From Litoreibacter janthinus (GTDB lineage Bacteria > Pseudomonadota > Alphaproteobacteria > Rhodobacterales > Rhodobacteraceae), in the NCBI RefSeq assembly GCF_900111945.1, contig NZ_FOYO01000001.1, positions 999,751 through 1,063,750 of the forward strand: a DNA stretch of 64,000 bases, read 5' to 3'. Positions 43,373 to 52,031 of this stretch are shown piece by piece; position 1 is the stretch's first letter; every line of letters begins with the position of its first letter. Under the pieces are notes generated by a model. The model did not search any database and had not been told where the DNA came from. It saw only the letters and a program-made list of their open reading frames with translations. The position numbers and the translations under genes are program-made.

Positions 43373-44704
43373 ATGCAAACGAATTTCTCTCCCGCGCAAC
43401 TTGAAGACACCGCCACAGCCCATTCTGAAAAAATCCTGAGGGCTTGCGTCCATTGCGGGTTTTGTACGGCCACTTGTCCCACCTATCAGGTGCTGGGTGA
43501 TGAACTCGACAGTCCGCGAGGCCGCATCTATCTGATCAAGGACATGCTGGAAAATGGGCGCAAGCCGGACGCCAAGACGGTAAAGCATATCGACCGTTGC
43601 CTGTCCTGCCTTGCCTGCATGAGCACATGCCCGTCAGGCGTGCACTACATGCACCTTGTCGACCACGCGCGCGAGTATATCGAGCAGAACTATGACCGCC
43701 CCCTCACCGACCGTGCGTTGCGTTGGGTGTTGGCGCGAATTTTGCCTTACCCAAACCGCTTCCGCGTGGCACTCCTAGGCGCCAAAATCGGCCGTCCGTT
43801 CGCGCGATTCATGCCGGATGCGCGTCTGCGGGCAATGCTTGAAATGGCCCCGAAAACCATTCCGCCCGTCTCGCGCAACGATGACCCGCAAACTTTCCCG
43901 CCGGAGGCGCCCAAGAAAATGCGTGTGGCGCTGATGACCGGCTGTGCGCAAAAGGCGCTCAACACCGATATCAACGATGCCACCATCCGCCTGCTCACCC
44001 GCCTGGGATGCGAGGTTGTCGTGGCCGAGGGTGCGGGCTGCTGCGGGGCGTTGACCCACCACATGGGCAAAACCTCCGAGAGCCACGCCACCGCCGCCAA
44101 GAACATCCGTGCATGGGATGCCGAGATGAAGGGCAAAGGCTTGGACGCCATTGTCATCAACACCTCCGGCTGCGGCACGACGGTCAAAGACTACGGCCAC
44201 ATGTTCCGCGAGCATGCATTGGCGACAGAGGCGGAAGCCGTCTCCAGGATCGCCATGGACGTGTCGGAAGTGCTGATGAAGCTGGACCTGCCTCAAGTGG
44301 CGGATCAAGAACTGAAGGTCGCCTACCACGCGGCGTGTTCCTTACAGCATGGCCAGCAAATCAAAACCTACCCGAAAGACCTGCTAAAACGCGCGGGCTT
44401 CACGGTGCTAGAGCCGAAAGACCCGCATCTGTGCTGCGGCTCGGCGGGGACGTATAACCTGATGCAGCCGGAGATTTCCAAACAGCTGAAAGACCGCAAG
44501 GTGCAAACGCTAGAGGCCAGAAACCCCGACATCATCGCCGCAGGCAATATCGGCTGTATGATGCAAATCGGCTCCGGCACGGACGTTCCGATCGTCCACA
44601 CGGTGGAGCTTCTGGACTGGGCCACTGGCGGTCCGAAACCGCCCGCCATGCTGGCGGCGGCCAATGGCGGTGTGCGTCCGATGGACATCCCTGTCCTGCG
44701 CTGA
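43373..44704 (+). CDS. glcF: Glycolate oxidase iron-sulfur subunit GlcF
   Basis: A 443-residue electron-transfer subunit. Two [4Fe-4S] clusters are marked by CVHCGFCTATCP and CLSCLACMSTCP, followed by two CCG-type domains (AGCCGALTHHMGK and LCCGSAGTYNLM). It passes electrons from GlcDE to the quinone pool. The stop overlaps the start of the AEC permease by one base, so import or export of an organic acid is likely coupled to the pathway. Confidence 0.94.
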   Translation: MQTNFSPAQLEDTATAHSEKILRACVHCGFCTATCPTYQVLGDELDSPRGRIYLIKDMLENGRKPDAKTVKHIDRCLSCLACMSTCPSGVHYMHLVDHAREYIEQNYDRPLTDRALRWVLARILPYPNRFRVALLGAKIGRPFARFMPDARLRAMLEMAPKTIPPVSRNDDPQTFPPEAPKKMRVALMTGCAQKALNTDINDATIRLLTRLGCEVVVAEGAGCCGALTHHMGKTSESHATAAKNIRAWDAEMKGKGLDAIVINTSGCGTTVKDYGHMFREHALATEAEAVSRIAMDVSEVLMKLDLPQVADQELKVAYHAACSLQHGQQIKTYPKDLLKRAGFTVLEPKDPHLCCGSAGTYNLMQPEISKQLKDRKVQTLEARNPDIIAAGNIGCMMQIGSGTDVPIVHTVELLDWATGGPKPPAMLAAANGGVRPMDIPVLR

Positions 44705-45624
44705 TGGACATTCTAACCGTCCTGTTTAACCCGATCCTGCCGGTCTTCGCGATCATGGCAGGCGGGTTCGTTGCGGGGCGTGCAGGTTGGGTTAGCCTCG
44801 CGGATGCACGGGTGATCAACCGCTTCGCGATGACCGTGCTATTGCCGATCTTCGTGTTCAATCTGATCGGAACTGCTCCGATGGCACGGTTCCCATTGGG
44901 CGAGGTCGTGCTTTATGCGGCGGTGGAGGTGGTAATCTTCGCCGGTGCCTTCCTCATAGCCCGCTACGCCTTTTCGCGCGATCCGGCGGAATCCGTGCTA
45001 TTGGCCTTCTGCTGCATCTTTGTAAACAACGCGCTGTATGTGCTGCCCATCTCCATTCTGCTTTACGGTCCAGACGGTGTTCTTCCGGTAACCTCGGTTG
45101 TGACGGTGGATTCTATCGTGACCTTCGCGGGTGCAATGATCGCATTGCAATGGATCGGCATGGGCAAGGCACAGCCCCGCGCAGTGTTAATGTCGCTGGC
45201 GCGCACGCCCCTGATCCTTGCGATCCTGTGCGGCGTAGTCGTGGGGTTGGCGCAGATTCAGCTGCCCGGACCGATCATGACTTTCGTTCAATTCAACGGG
45301 GCAGGGGCTGCGCCCGTGGCTCTGTTCGCGCTGGGCGTGGTGTTGTCGCAAACGAAGTTCGAATGGGACCGCGTGGTCATCAGCTTCACCCTGATCAAGC
45401 TCTTCGCCTTTCCGTTGTTGCTGTGGGCCGTCTTCATGTCCGCAGGTAAGTTCGACGGGGACGGTTGGGCGCAGAATTCCCAGTTCCTCATGGCTTCCGC
45501 TGGGCCCGCAGGCGCTATGGGGTTCAGCTTGGCACTGCTGCATAATATCCGCAGTGACGCGATTGCTCAAATCGTAGTCTGGACAAGTCTGCTGACCTTG
45601 GTGTCACTGGCTGTTCTGGCCTAA
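44704..45624 (+). CDS. AEC-family permease (auxin efflux carrier/malate permease-like)
   Basis: A 306-residue ten-helix membrane protein of the AEC family, with GFVAGRAGWVSLADARVINRF (in parts) at the N-terminus and the characteristic repeat FALGVVLSQTKFEW in the second half. Members transport small carboxylates such as malate or lactate. Overlapping glcF by one base and preceding the operon terminator, it probably moves glycolate or a related hydroxy acid; this substrate is inferred. Confidence 0.87.
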   Translation: MDILTVLFNPILPVFAIMAGGFVAGRAGWVSLADARVINRFAMTVLLPIFVFNLIGTAPMARFPLGEVVLYAAVEVVIFAGAFLIARYAFSRDPAESVLLAFCCIFVNNALYVLPISILLYGPDGVLPVTSVVTVDSIVTFAGAMIALQWIGMGKAQPRAVLMSLARTPLILAILCGVVVGLAQIQLPGPIMTFVQFNGAGAAPVALFALGVVLSQTKFEWDRVVISFTLIKLFAFPLLLWAVFMSAGKFDGDGWAQNSQFLMASAGPAGAMGFSLALLHNIRSDAIAQIVVWTSLLTLVSLAVLA

Positions 45625-45625
45625 G

Positions 45626-45657
45626 GGCCAAAAAGGACCATCCTTGGCCGCATTTTT
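45626..45657 (+). terminator. Terminator of the glcDEF operon
   Basis: GGCCAA..GG / CC TTGGCC hairpin (45626-45649) with a small bulge, followed by GCATTTTT. It starts 2 bases after the AEC permease stop. Confidence 0.75.
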
Positions 45658-45686
45658 GCCCCAACTGTTTTCTAATCAGGGTCAAA

Positions 45687-46514
45687 ATGGGCATATCGGG
45701 GCGATTAATGCGAATTTTGGCAACACTGATCACGGCAGTCATGCTGGCAACGACAGCGCAGGCCGAGGGTGTTTTGACACGTCTGACCTCGCTTGACGCA
45801 ACAAAAGCGTGGCAGGGCGTGGGTCGCATTAACCTTGGCAAGTCGGGATTTTGCACCGGCACGCTGATTGCCCCTGATCTGGTTCTGACTGCGGCGCATT
45901 GCTTTTATGACGCCGCAGGCACCCGCACCGATGATGCAGAGATCGAGTTTCTGGCCGGCTGGCAGAACGGTCGCGCCTCGGCCTATCGGGGTGCAAAACG
46001 GTCGGTGATCCATCCCGATTACGTCTTCAAAGGGCGCAACAATGTGGACAAGGTGTCATCCGATCTGGCGCTGATCCAGCTGGATCAGCCGATCAAAAAC
46101 CCGTCCATCCGGCCCTTCGAAACCGCCGTAGAGGTCGAGCGTGGTCAAGAGGTTCAGGTGATTTCGTACGCCAAGCACCGTGCAAACGCGCCCTCCATTC
46201 AGGAAACCTGCAACGTTCTAGCGCGCGATCCCGGTGTCTACGTGACGTCCTGCGACGTCGATTTTGGCTCCTCCGGCGCGCCGATCTTTGCCATTCAGAA
46301 CGGCGTCCCTGTGATCTTGTCAGTGGTCTCCGCCAAGGCGGAGTGGCGCTCGCAGAAAGTCGCTCTTGGCGTTGGCTTGGATCAACGCCTGTCGACACTT
46401 CTCAACGAGATTGAGCTTAATGACGGTGTGTTCCGTCGCGAGGATACCGGCGCCTCCCGCGTGGCGCTGCAAATGGGCATTCAGCCTTCAGGCGCGCTGT
46501 TCATAAAGCCTTAA
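45687..46514 (+). CDS. Trypsin-like (S1) serine protease, exported
   Basis: A 275-residue exported protease. The signal peptide is RILATLITAVMLATTAQAEG. The catalytic His lies in VLTAAHCFYD, the Asp in KVSSDLALIQLD and the Ser in DVDFGSSGAPIF; disulfide-forming Cys pairs flank these sites. GSSGAP replaces the more common GDSGGP. A start at 45708 gives a more compact signal peptide and is a real alternative. It belongs to periplasmic trypsin-like proteases of unknown target. No chaperone or PDZ domain is present. Confidence 0.85.
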   Translation: MGISGRLMRILATLITAVMLATTAQAEGVLTRLTSLDATKAWQGVGRINLGKSGFCTGTLIAPDLVLTAAHCFYDAAGTRTDDAEIEFLAGWQNGRASAYRGAKRSVIHPDYVFKGRNNVDKVSSDLALIQLDQPIKNPSIRPFETAVEVERGQEVQVISYAKHRANAPSIQETCNVLARDPGVYVTSCDVDFGSSGAPIFAIQNGVPVILSVVSAKAEWRSQKVALGVGLDQRLSTLLNEIELNDGVFRREDTGASRVALQMGIQPSGALFIKP

Positions 46515-46632
46515 TCGTGGGGTCTTGAAACCCCGCTCAGCCATTCCCAAATCAATATCACCGGATGCCCGAATGGGGTCCGGTGACTGCAAAACAGGGC
46601 TTGTCCAATAGGAAGGTCCGTCAACGTAAACA

Positions 46633-46650
46633 TTGCTTATTGATAAGGAT
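46633..46650 (+). promoter_or_regulatory. ROSE-like RNA thermometer hairpin in the hsp20 leader
   Basis: TTGCTTA (46633-46639), loop TTGA, TAAGGAT (46644-46650). The AAGG ribosome-binding site of the Hsp20 gene is paired with GCTTA, with a G opposite G and a closing U-A. This is the UYGCU/AGGA arrangement known from ROSE elements that control small heat-shock genes in alphaproteobacteria. The start codon follows 8 bases later. Upstream hairpins of the full ROSE fold were not resolved by eye. Confidence 0.6.
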
Positions 46651-46657
46651 GCAAACA

Positions 46658-47107
46658 ATGCGTGCATATGATTTCGCCCCCCTTCACCGTGCCACTGTAG
46701 GTTTTGATCGGGTCGCCGACCTGATGGACCGTGTGCTGTCCGCCGAGGTCACCAACTCCACTTACCCGCCCTATAACATCGAAAAAACCGGTGACGATTC
46801 CTATCGCATCTCGGTCGCTGTTGCAGGCTTTTCCGACGCCGACCTGACGATCGAGCAGCGTGAAAACGCGCTGATCGTGTCTGCCAAGAAAGCCGACGAG
46901 GGTGAGGCCAAGACCTACTTGCATCGCGGCATCGCCACCCGCGCCTTCGAGAAGCGCTTCCATCTGGCTGACCATGTCCGTGTGACATCGGCAAACCACG
47001 CCGACGGAATGCTGCATATCGATCTGGTACGCGAGGTGCCCGAGGCGCTGAAACCGCGTCAGATTCAGATCACCAAAGCATCTGATCCCAAGGCGATCGA
47101 GGCCTAA
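46658..47107 (+). CDS. Small heat-shock protein Hsp20 (IbpA-like)
   Basis: A 149-residue alpha-crystallin-type chaperone that holds unfolding proteins. The alpha-crystallin domain covers about residues 35-125, with YPPYNIEKTGDDSYRI, GIATRAFEKRFHLADHV and DGMLHIDLVREVPE. The start at 46658 (MRAYDFAPLHR) is 8 bases after AAGGA; an ATG at 46649 would sit inside that site, and longer extensions are not conserved. Expression is probably heat-induced through the hairpin just upstream. Confidence 0.9.
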   Translation: MRAYDFAPLHRATVGFDRVADLMDRVLSAEVTNSTYPPYNIEKTGDDSYRISVAVAGFSDADLTIEQRENALIVSAKKADEGEAKTYLHRGIATRAFEKRFHLADHVRVTSANHADGMLHIDLVREVPEALKPRQIQITKASDPKAIEA

Positions 47108-47124
47108 CCCTCTCGCCTGACAAG

Positions 47125-47156
47125 AACGGCCCCCGCTCCCCTCGGGGGCCGTTTTT
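47125..47156 (+). terminator. Bidirectional terminator between hsp20 and the lipoprotein gene
   Basis: CGGCCCCCG (47127-47135) / CGGGGGCCG (47143-47151) with an 7-base loop and TTTTT on the plus strand; on the minus strand the hairpin is followed by TTCTTGTC. It serves hsp20 and the convergent gene ending at 47160. Confidence 0.88.
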
Positions 47157-47159
47157 ACT

Positions 47160-47585
47160 TCACAGATCGCAGGAATAGCGGTTGGGGCCATCCGGAAGCG
47201 GCGGATATTTCTTGTCTTTATGCGCGGTTTCGGACGAGTAGCGATTATAGGTCTCTTTGGCCATGTCGCTGAACGCGCAATTAAATTCCAAGCTGTCGTC
47301 GCACGTGCTCCAAGTCATCACATCATGGCGGTCGAACGCCGAGCAGGCTTCGGCCTTGCTGCGTGGGATCGCAACGTAATCACGCCCGATCTCGGCACCG
47401 TTGAAGAAGTAATAGGCCTGCGCATCGGCGCCATAGATCCAATAGTTTTCAGAGCCTAGGTTCCACGACGAAACGGCGAATTCGCACGACCCCCACCACG
47501 AATTGTCGCAGCCGGGATAGGTGTCATCATCGTTGCAGGCGGTCAGGGCCAAAGCCAGACTACCAAAAAGCGCCGCCTTATTCAT
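47160..47585 (-). CDS. Small Cys-rich lipoprotein, candidate immunity protein
   Basis: A 141-residue lipoprotein. The signal peptide MNKAALFGSLALALTAC ends in the acylated Cys, and the mature part is rich in Cys and aromatic residues (CDNSWWGSCEF, NYWIYGADAQAYYFFNGAE). I recognise no family. The ATG overlaps the effector stop by 8 bases (TATGAATAA), so the two are co-translated. A periplasmic lipoprotein encoded directly after a muramidase-type effector fits an immunity protein; this is positional inference. Confidence 0.68.
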   Translation of the reverse strand: MNKAALFGSLALALTACNDDDTYPGCDNSWWGSCEFAVSSWNLGSENYWIYGADAQAYYFFNGAEIGRDYVAIPRSKAEACSAFDRHDVMTWSTCDDSLEFNCAFSDMAKETYNRYSSETAHKDKKYPPLPDGPNRYSCDL

Positions 47586-48395
47586 ACCAATACAAACTCC
47601 CTGACCGGCAGATCGCGCCGTCGATAGCATCAACACCCTCTTGCCCGTATCGGGCCGCAGCAGGGCCAGTCCCGTTATAGGCGGCAATGACGCGCGCCAT
47701 CTGGCTGTCGTCCAGCACACCCGTGAAACAAGGCCCACCGAGAAGAGCATCGATGTTCTGGCGGATATGCGCGGCGCAGTAATAGAAATCCGCAATCATA
47801 TCATAGCCCGTGATCCGCAGGTCCGAGTCAATGCCGAACATGGCATAGCGGTCCCTGTCGGCAATGGGGTTTTTGCAATAGGTCGTCAGCGTGTACTCGA
47901 TTGCGTTGTTGAGCGTTGCATCGGACATGTTGGTCAAACCCGCAGACCCTCGTGCGAAACGCCTGATCTTATCATCCACATCGCCGGGCAGCCGTGGAAT
48001 ATCGTCAGCACCCACGCCCAAAGCGTTGCGCGCGACATGGTCAAACCCGTTTGCCAGCCCTTGCAGCGACCGCTCGCCCGCTTGCAAGAAAACTGTTGCC
48101 ATTTTGAAGCCGTGGGTGCGTTCTCAAGCTGTAGGATTGCAGCAATGGCCGCATAGAGAATGCCGTGGTAGTTGGCCGCGCGTCTGACATAGCCCCGAAC
48201 GTTGCTATCAGAAATGTAGACAACCTGACCGATGCTACGCGGAATCCAGCTTGCGACCTGCAAGGGCGCTGGAAGGTCGCCGGTGTAGCTGGGGATCAGG
48301 CGCTCATTGGTGTAGTTGGCCCGCTCCGCGCCATTGCATGGACAGCAGCACAGCTGCGCGCCATCGGACGTGCCGTCGCCAAAACTACTGCCCAT
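47578..48395 (-). pseudogene. Muramidase-like effector gene broken by a one-base frameshift
   Basis: Two overlapping frames together encode about 271 residues of one protein. The N-terminal part runs from the ATG at 48395 (MGSSFGDGTSDG, then a CCCPC cluster) to HGILYAAIAAILQLENAP. At a run of four A residues (TTTT on the plus strand, 48102-48105) the frame must shift by one base to continue with FLQAGERSLQGLANGF and the lysozyme-like AAYNGTGPAAARYG near the end. Without the shift the first frame runs on as nonsense to 47934. The continuity of sequence on both sides argues for one split gene. A deletion from five to four As, or a sequencing error, would explain it. Confidence 0.7.
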
Positions 48396-49266
48396 AACGG
48401 AACTCCGCAGCGGCTTCATTCACCGCAATCTTGATCCGCTTGGCGCGGGTCGCCTCGGCAAACTGCAGGTCAGGGTCGGCGTCATGCGCAAGGCGGTCAA
48501 ACGGCAATTTGTAATGACGCGCCACCAGCGCGGCTTCGGTCATATCGGCAACCGCGTTCTCTTTGCGATACCCTTGTCCGCGTATCGCGTTGCTGGCTGA
48601 AATCACGTCGGCGCGTTTCATCTCGGGGGCCTTGCCCTCGTAACGGGTGCTCAGGTTGGTAAACAAGCGGATCTGAAAGTCATGCCAGGAATAGCGCCGG
48701 GCCAAGGGTAAAATGACATCGCCTAGCTCCGCCGCTTTCAGGGCCGGAGTCCCTGTGGGTGCGGGATTGGCCAAATGCCACCCCATGCCCGCTGGCGTCA
48801 CCCCGAAGATCACGCGAACCAACCCGCCGCCAAAGAACCGGTTCAATGCGTCCAGATCATGCTCCATCGCTTCGGCGCAAAAGCGCATAAAATCCTGCTG
48901 CCAGAACCGGAACATCTGCCAGCGCCCCTTGTGATCCTGAAACCGCAGGATACGGCGAAGGTGGGACCAAACGTCATCAAGATCGCTGGCTGAACGCAGG
49001 AATACATGCGCCTCGTGGTGCCACAAAAGCCACGGTGCATCCCCTTCGGAGAAAAGCTGCGCAGTGAAACGATTATGATCTTCAAGTCGCACGAGCCAAG
49101 GGGCTTTGTCGCGAAACTCTTCGAACGCGGCGCCAACGAAAAGGCAGCGGTGATCCAATCCGGATTGGGCCAGAAGCTCTTCCAAGCCGACTACATTCGA
49201 TGCGTCGATAACCGTGTAGAGCGCGGCTTCGTCGTCCCCAATAGGGTGAAGACCCCACTCCAGCAA
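48385..49266 (-). CDS. DUF4123 domain protein (type VI effector adaptor)
   Basis: A protein of at least 293 residues with the DUF4123 pattern: LYTVIDASNVVGLEELLA, DHRCLFVGAAFEEF, APWLVRL, WLLWHHEAHVFLRS, HLRRILRFQDHKGRWQMFRFW. DUF4123 adaptors load effectors onto VgrG spikes of type VI secretion systems. The only usual start in frame is TTG at 49266, without a ribosome-binding site. The frame stays open and plausible upstream (NTSDAPILKRLTGLTPLSDD) to beyond 49430 but contains no ATG, GTG or TTG. The 3' end overlaps the effector start by 11 bases. No VgrG or sheath genes lie in the window. Confidence 0.78.
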   Translation of the reverse strand: MLEWGLHPIGDDEAALYTVIDASNVVGLEELLAQSGLDHRCLFVGAAFEEFRDKAPWLVRLEDHNRFTAQLFSEGDAPWLLWHHEAHVFLRSASDLDDVWSHLRRILRFQDHKGRWQMFRFWQQDFMRFCAEAMEHDLDALNRFFGGGLVRVIFGVTPAGMGWHLANPAPTGTPALKAAELGDVILPLARRYSWHDFQIRLFTNLSTRYEGKAPEMKRADVISASNAIRGQGYRKENAVADMTEAALVARHYKLPFDRLAHDADPDLQFAEATRAKRIKIAVNEAAAEFRYGQ

Positions 49267-49486
49267 AGCAGCTGGTAGCGCGTGGCCGTCATCATCCGAG
49301 AGCGGTGTAAGTCCAGTTAAACGTTTCAGAATTGGCGCGTCACTGGTGTTCGTTGTAGAAGCGGACGTAGCGGAAGTCCAAACGCCAAAGGTCCTCAGAC
49401 ACAGGTCGACCTCACAAAAATTTATAAAACAATAAAGGAAGTTGTGCAGTATAGCGTATGGCTTGTCCAGAGAAGCGGGTTCGCCA

Positions 49487-50347
49487 CTAGAACCACTGCC
49501 CGGGCTCCATCAAACCCAGTTCCAGAAGCTGGTTCGAGTTCCATTCGAACTTGGCCGAGTTCTTCCACCAGAAATGCGGGATCTCGTACATCGAGCCGGG
49601 GTTCGAAACCAACGCCTTGGCCGTTCGGAACGAACAGATGGTGGCCGAAATGTTGTGATGCCAAGGGCAAGCGAACGTATTGTATTCTTGCAGGTTAAAG
49701 GTGTGGTCGCTGCGAAGTTCTAGACCTTTCACGGCGTGAAACAGCCCCACGCGGTCAATCCGGCGGCGCATCCAAGGAATATGTTCCTCAAACCGCCAGC
49801 GCAGCCCGCCGAAAAAGTCGAGCTGCCGGTCAAGCGCCACGCCATCCTCGTTAAAGCGCGCAAGCGCGTAATAGCCGGATTTGTCCATATAGGCTTGATC
49901 CAGCGACACGGCGTTCGGGTGTTTTCCAAGGTCGTTGGAATACAGGTCCACCACATACGTCATCACCGAATGGCGGCGTTCTTCAAGGTTGAAGGCGATC
50001 AGTTCGCGCACATTGCGGGACTCGCAGAACGGGAAGAACATGTATTCTGCGTTGAAGCAATAATGCATCCAGACGCCGGGGAAGAGTTTGATCAACTCGT
50101 TGGTGATCTTGGAAAAGGCGTCCTGCTCATGCACATTTGCAGTGACGACATGCAGACCCGTGTCATCCTGCGGTAAAAGGTCATTGGCCCCGAAAACAAG
50201 AACCTCGCGGAAACCGGTTTTAAGAACATGCGCGATCGTGCTGTCCACCTCGGCGGCGTCCTCAACGAAGACAAGCGCGAAGGGACCCTTGGGCGAAAGT
50301 TGCGTCGGTGCGACGCTCAAAAACGCGCTAAGAGAGCTGTGCCGCAT
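49487..50347 (-). CDS. Conserved protein, possible GT-A-type glycosyltransferase
   Basis: A 286-residue soluble protein. FALVFVEDAAEVDSTIAHVLKTG followed by REVLVFG resembles the first Rossmann-like strand-helix of GT-A glycosyltransferases, and HYCFNAEYMFFPF with the later FACPWHHNISATICSF are conserved-looking blocks. The DxD motif is not evident. No signal peptide. It does not look like part of the effector module, although it is upstream of it on the same strand. Function uncertain. Confidence 0.55.
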   Translation of the reverse strand: MRHSSLSAFLSVAPTQLSPKGPFALVFVEDAAEVDSTIAHVLKTGFREVLVFGANDLLPQDDTGLHVVTANVHEQDAFSKITNELIKLFPGVWMHYCFNAEYMFFPFCESRNVRELIAFNLEERRHSVMTYVVDLYSNDLGKHPNAVSLDQAYMDKSGYYALARFNEDGVALDRQLDFFGGLRWRFEEHIPWMRRRIDRVGLFHAVKGLELRSDHTFNLQEYNTFACPWHHNISATICSFRTAKALVSNPGSMYEIPHFWWKNSAKFEWNSNQLLELGLMEPGQWF

Positions 50348-50462
50348 ACCTGCTGTTCTTTCCTTTTCTGCTCGCCGCTAAACTCGGGCATCCTGCCTTG
50401 AATTGCAAGATCGCACCGGCTGCGTTATGCCCCGCCCTAACCCCTTATCCCGCAGGTGTCTC

Positions 50463-51779
50463 ATGTCCAACGCTAAGAAGCTCTTTATCAAGACCTATGG
50501 CTGTCAGATGAACGTCTATGACAGTGAGCGGATGGCCGAATCCTTGGGCGCCGAAGGCTATGAGACGACCGAAAATATTGGCGACGCCGATATGATCCTG
50601 CTCAACACCTGCCACATCCGCGAGAAAGCGGCGGAAAAGCTCTATTCCGATTTGGGGCGGATGCGTCCGTTGAAAGAGGAAAAGCCCGACCTGAAAATCG
50701 GCGTCGCGGGATGCGTGGCACAGGCCGAAGGGGCAGAAATTATGCGCCGCCAGCCGATGGTCGATCTGGTTGTCGGGCCGCAAACCTATCACCGCCTTCC
50801 CGACCTTATGGAGAAAGTGAATCGAGGCGAAGCCGCGCTCGACACGGATTTCCCCGAAGAAGACAAGTTCGAACATTTGCCCAAGCGCGAAAGCAAGGCC
50901 CGCCCGTCGGCGTTCCTGACGGTGCAGGAGGGCTGCGACAAGTTCTGCGCCTTCTGCGTGGTGCCCTATACCCGCGGCGCGGAAGTCTCTCGCCCGCCGG
51001 AGCGCCTCATCGCCGAGGCGCAAAATCTGGTGGAGCGCGGCGTGCGCGAAATCACGCTGCTTGGCCAGAACGTCAACGCCTATCATGGCGAGGGTGCGGA
51101 CGGCACATGGGGGCTGGCGCGCCTGATCTGGGCCTTGAATGACATCGAAGGGCTGAAGCGTATCCGCTTCACCACCTCGCATCCCAACGACATGGAAGAC
51201 GCTCTGATCGAGGCGCATGGCACGTGCGACAAGCTGATGCCGTATCTGCATTTGCCAGTGCAAAGCGGGTCCGACAAAATCCTAAAGGCGATGAACCGCA
51301 AGCACACCGCCGCCAGCTACATCAAGCTGATCGACCGCATCCGCGCCGCGCGTCCTGATCTGCTGTTGTCGGGAGACTTCATCGTCGGCTTCCCCGGCGA
51401 GACCGAGGAAGATTTCGAGGCCACGCTGGATCTGGTGCGGACGGTTGGCTACGGTCAGGCCTATTCTTTCAAATACTCCGCCCGCCCCGGCACGCCAGCC
51501 GCCGAGAAAGAGCCCGTCGCAGACGACATCGCGTCGGAACGTTTGCAGCGCCTCCAAGCTTTGCTGACCGAACAGCAATACGAGGCGCAGCGCAGCATGG
51601 TCGGGCGCGTTGTCGGCGTGCTGTTCGAAAAGCGTGGTCGGCTTGACGGGCAGTTGGTCGGGAAGTCCGACTATTTGCACGCCGTCCATTGCGACGCACC
51701 TGACGAGATGATTGGAACGGTGCAGCCCGTCCGCATTGAATCCAGCGTTACAAACTCGCTGAAAGGCGTGCTGGCCTGA
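50463..51779 (+). CDS. miaB: tRNA-2-methylthio-N6-dimethylallyladenosine synthase MiaB
   Basis: A 438-residue radical-SAM methylthiotransferase for A37 of tRNAs reading U-starting codons. The N-terminal UPF0004 cluster cysteines are in [17 protein letters not shown] and GVAGCVAQ; the radical-SAM cluster is in [18 protein letters not shown]-terminal TRAM domain spans about residues 375-438. The start at 50463 is preceded by GCAGGTG; the frame is open 20 codons further up. First gene of the miaB...lnt string. Confidence 0.95.
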   Translation: MSNAKKLFIKTYGCQMNVYDSERMAESLGAEGYETTENIGDADMILLNTCHIREKAAEKLYSDLGRMRPLKEEKPDLKIGVAGCVAQAEGAEIMRRQPMVDLVVGPQTYHRLPDLMEKVNRGEAALDTDFPEEDKFEHLPKRESKARPSAFLTVQEGCDKFCAFCVVPYTRGAEVSRPPERLIAEAQNLVERGVREITLLGQNVNAYHGEGADGTWGLARLIWALNDIEGLKRIRFTTSHPNDMEDALIEAHGTCDKLMPYLHLPVQSGSDKILKAMNRKHTAASYIKLIDRIRAARPDLLLSGDFIVGFPGETEEDFEATLDLVRTVGYGQAYSFKYSARPGTPAAEKEPVADDIASERLQRLQALLTEQQYEAQRSMVGRVVGVLFEKRGRLDGQLVGKSDYLHAVHCDAPDEMIGTVQPVRIESSVTNSLKGVLA

Positions 51780-52031
51780 GTCTTTCGCGCCGCGACTTAC
51801 TCAGCGCTTCGCCACCTTGCATCAGGAGGCATGGCGTTCCGAGACGCGTTATGCAGGACAGATCGTGTCAGAACTGAGGCATTGTTGCCGATTCGGCAAC
51901 TATATGTAGTAAAAAGCACTTTAATTCACACACAAATTTGCTACTCTTGCACAGATATAGGTGGGTGCACCGTTCGCCTGTCAAAGGGTTGGTGCAGAGA
52001 AGTTAAGATTAACACGCAAAAGGACGAGGCA

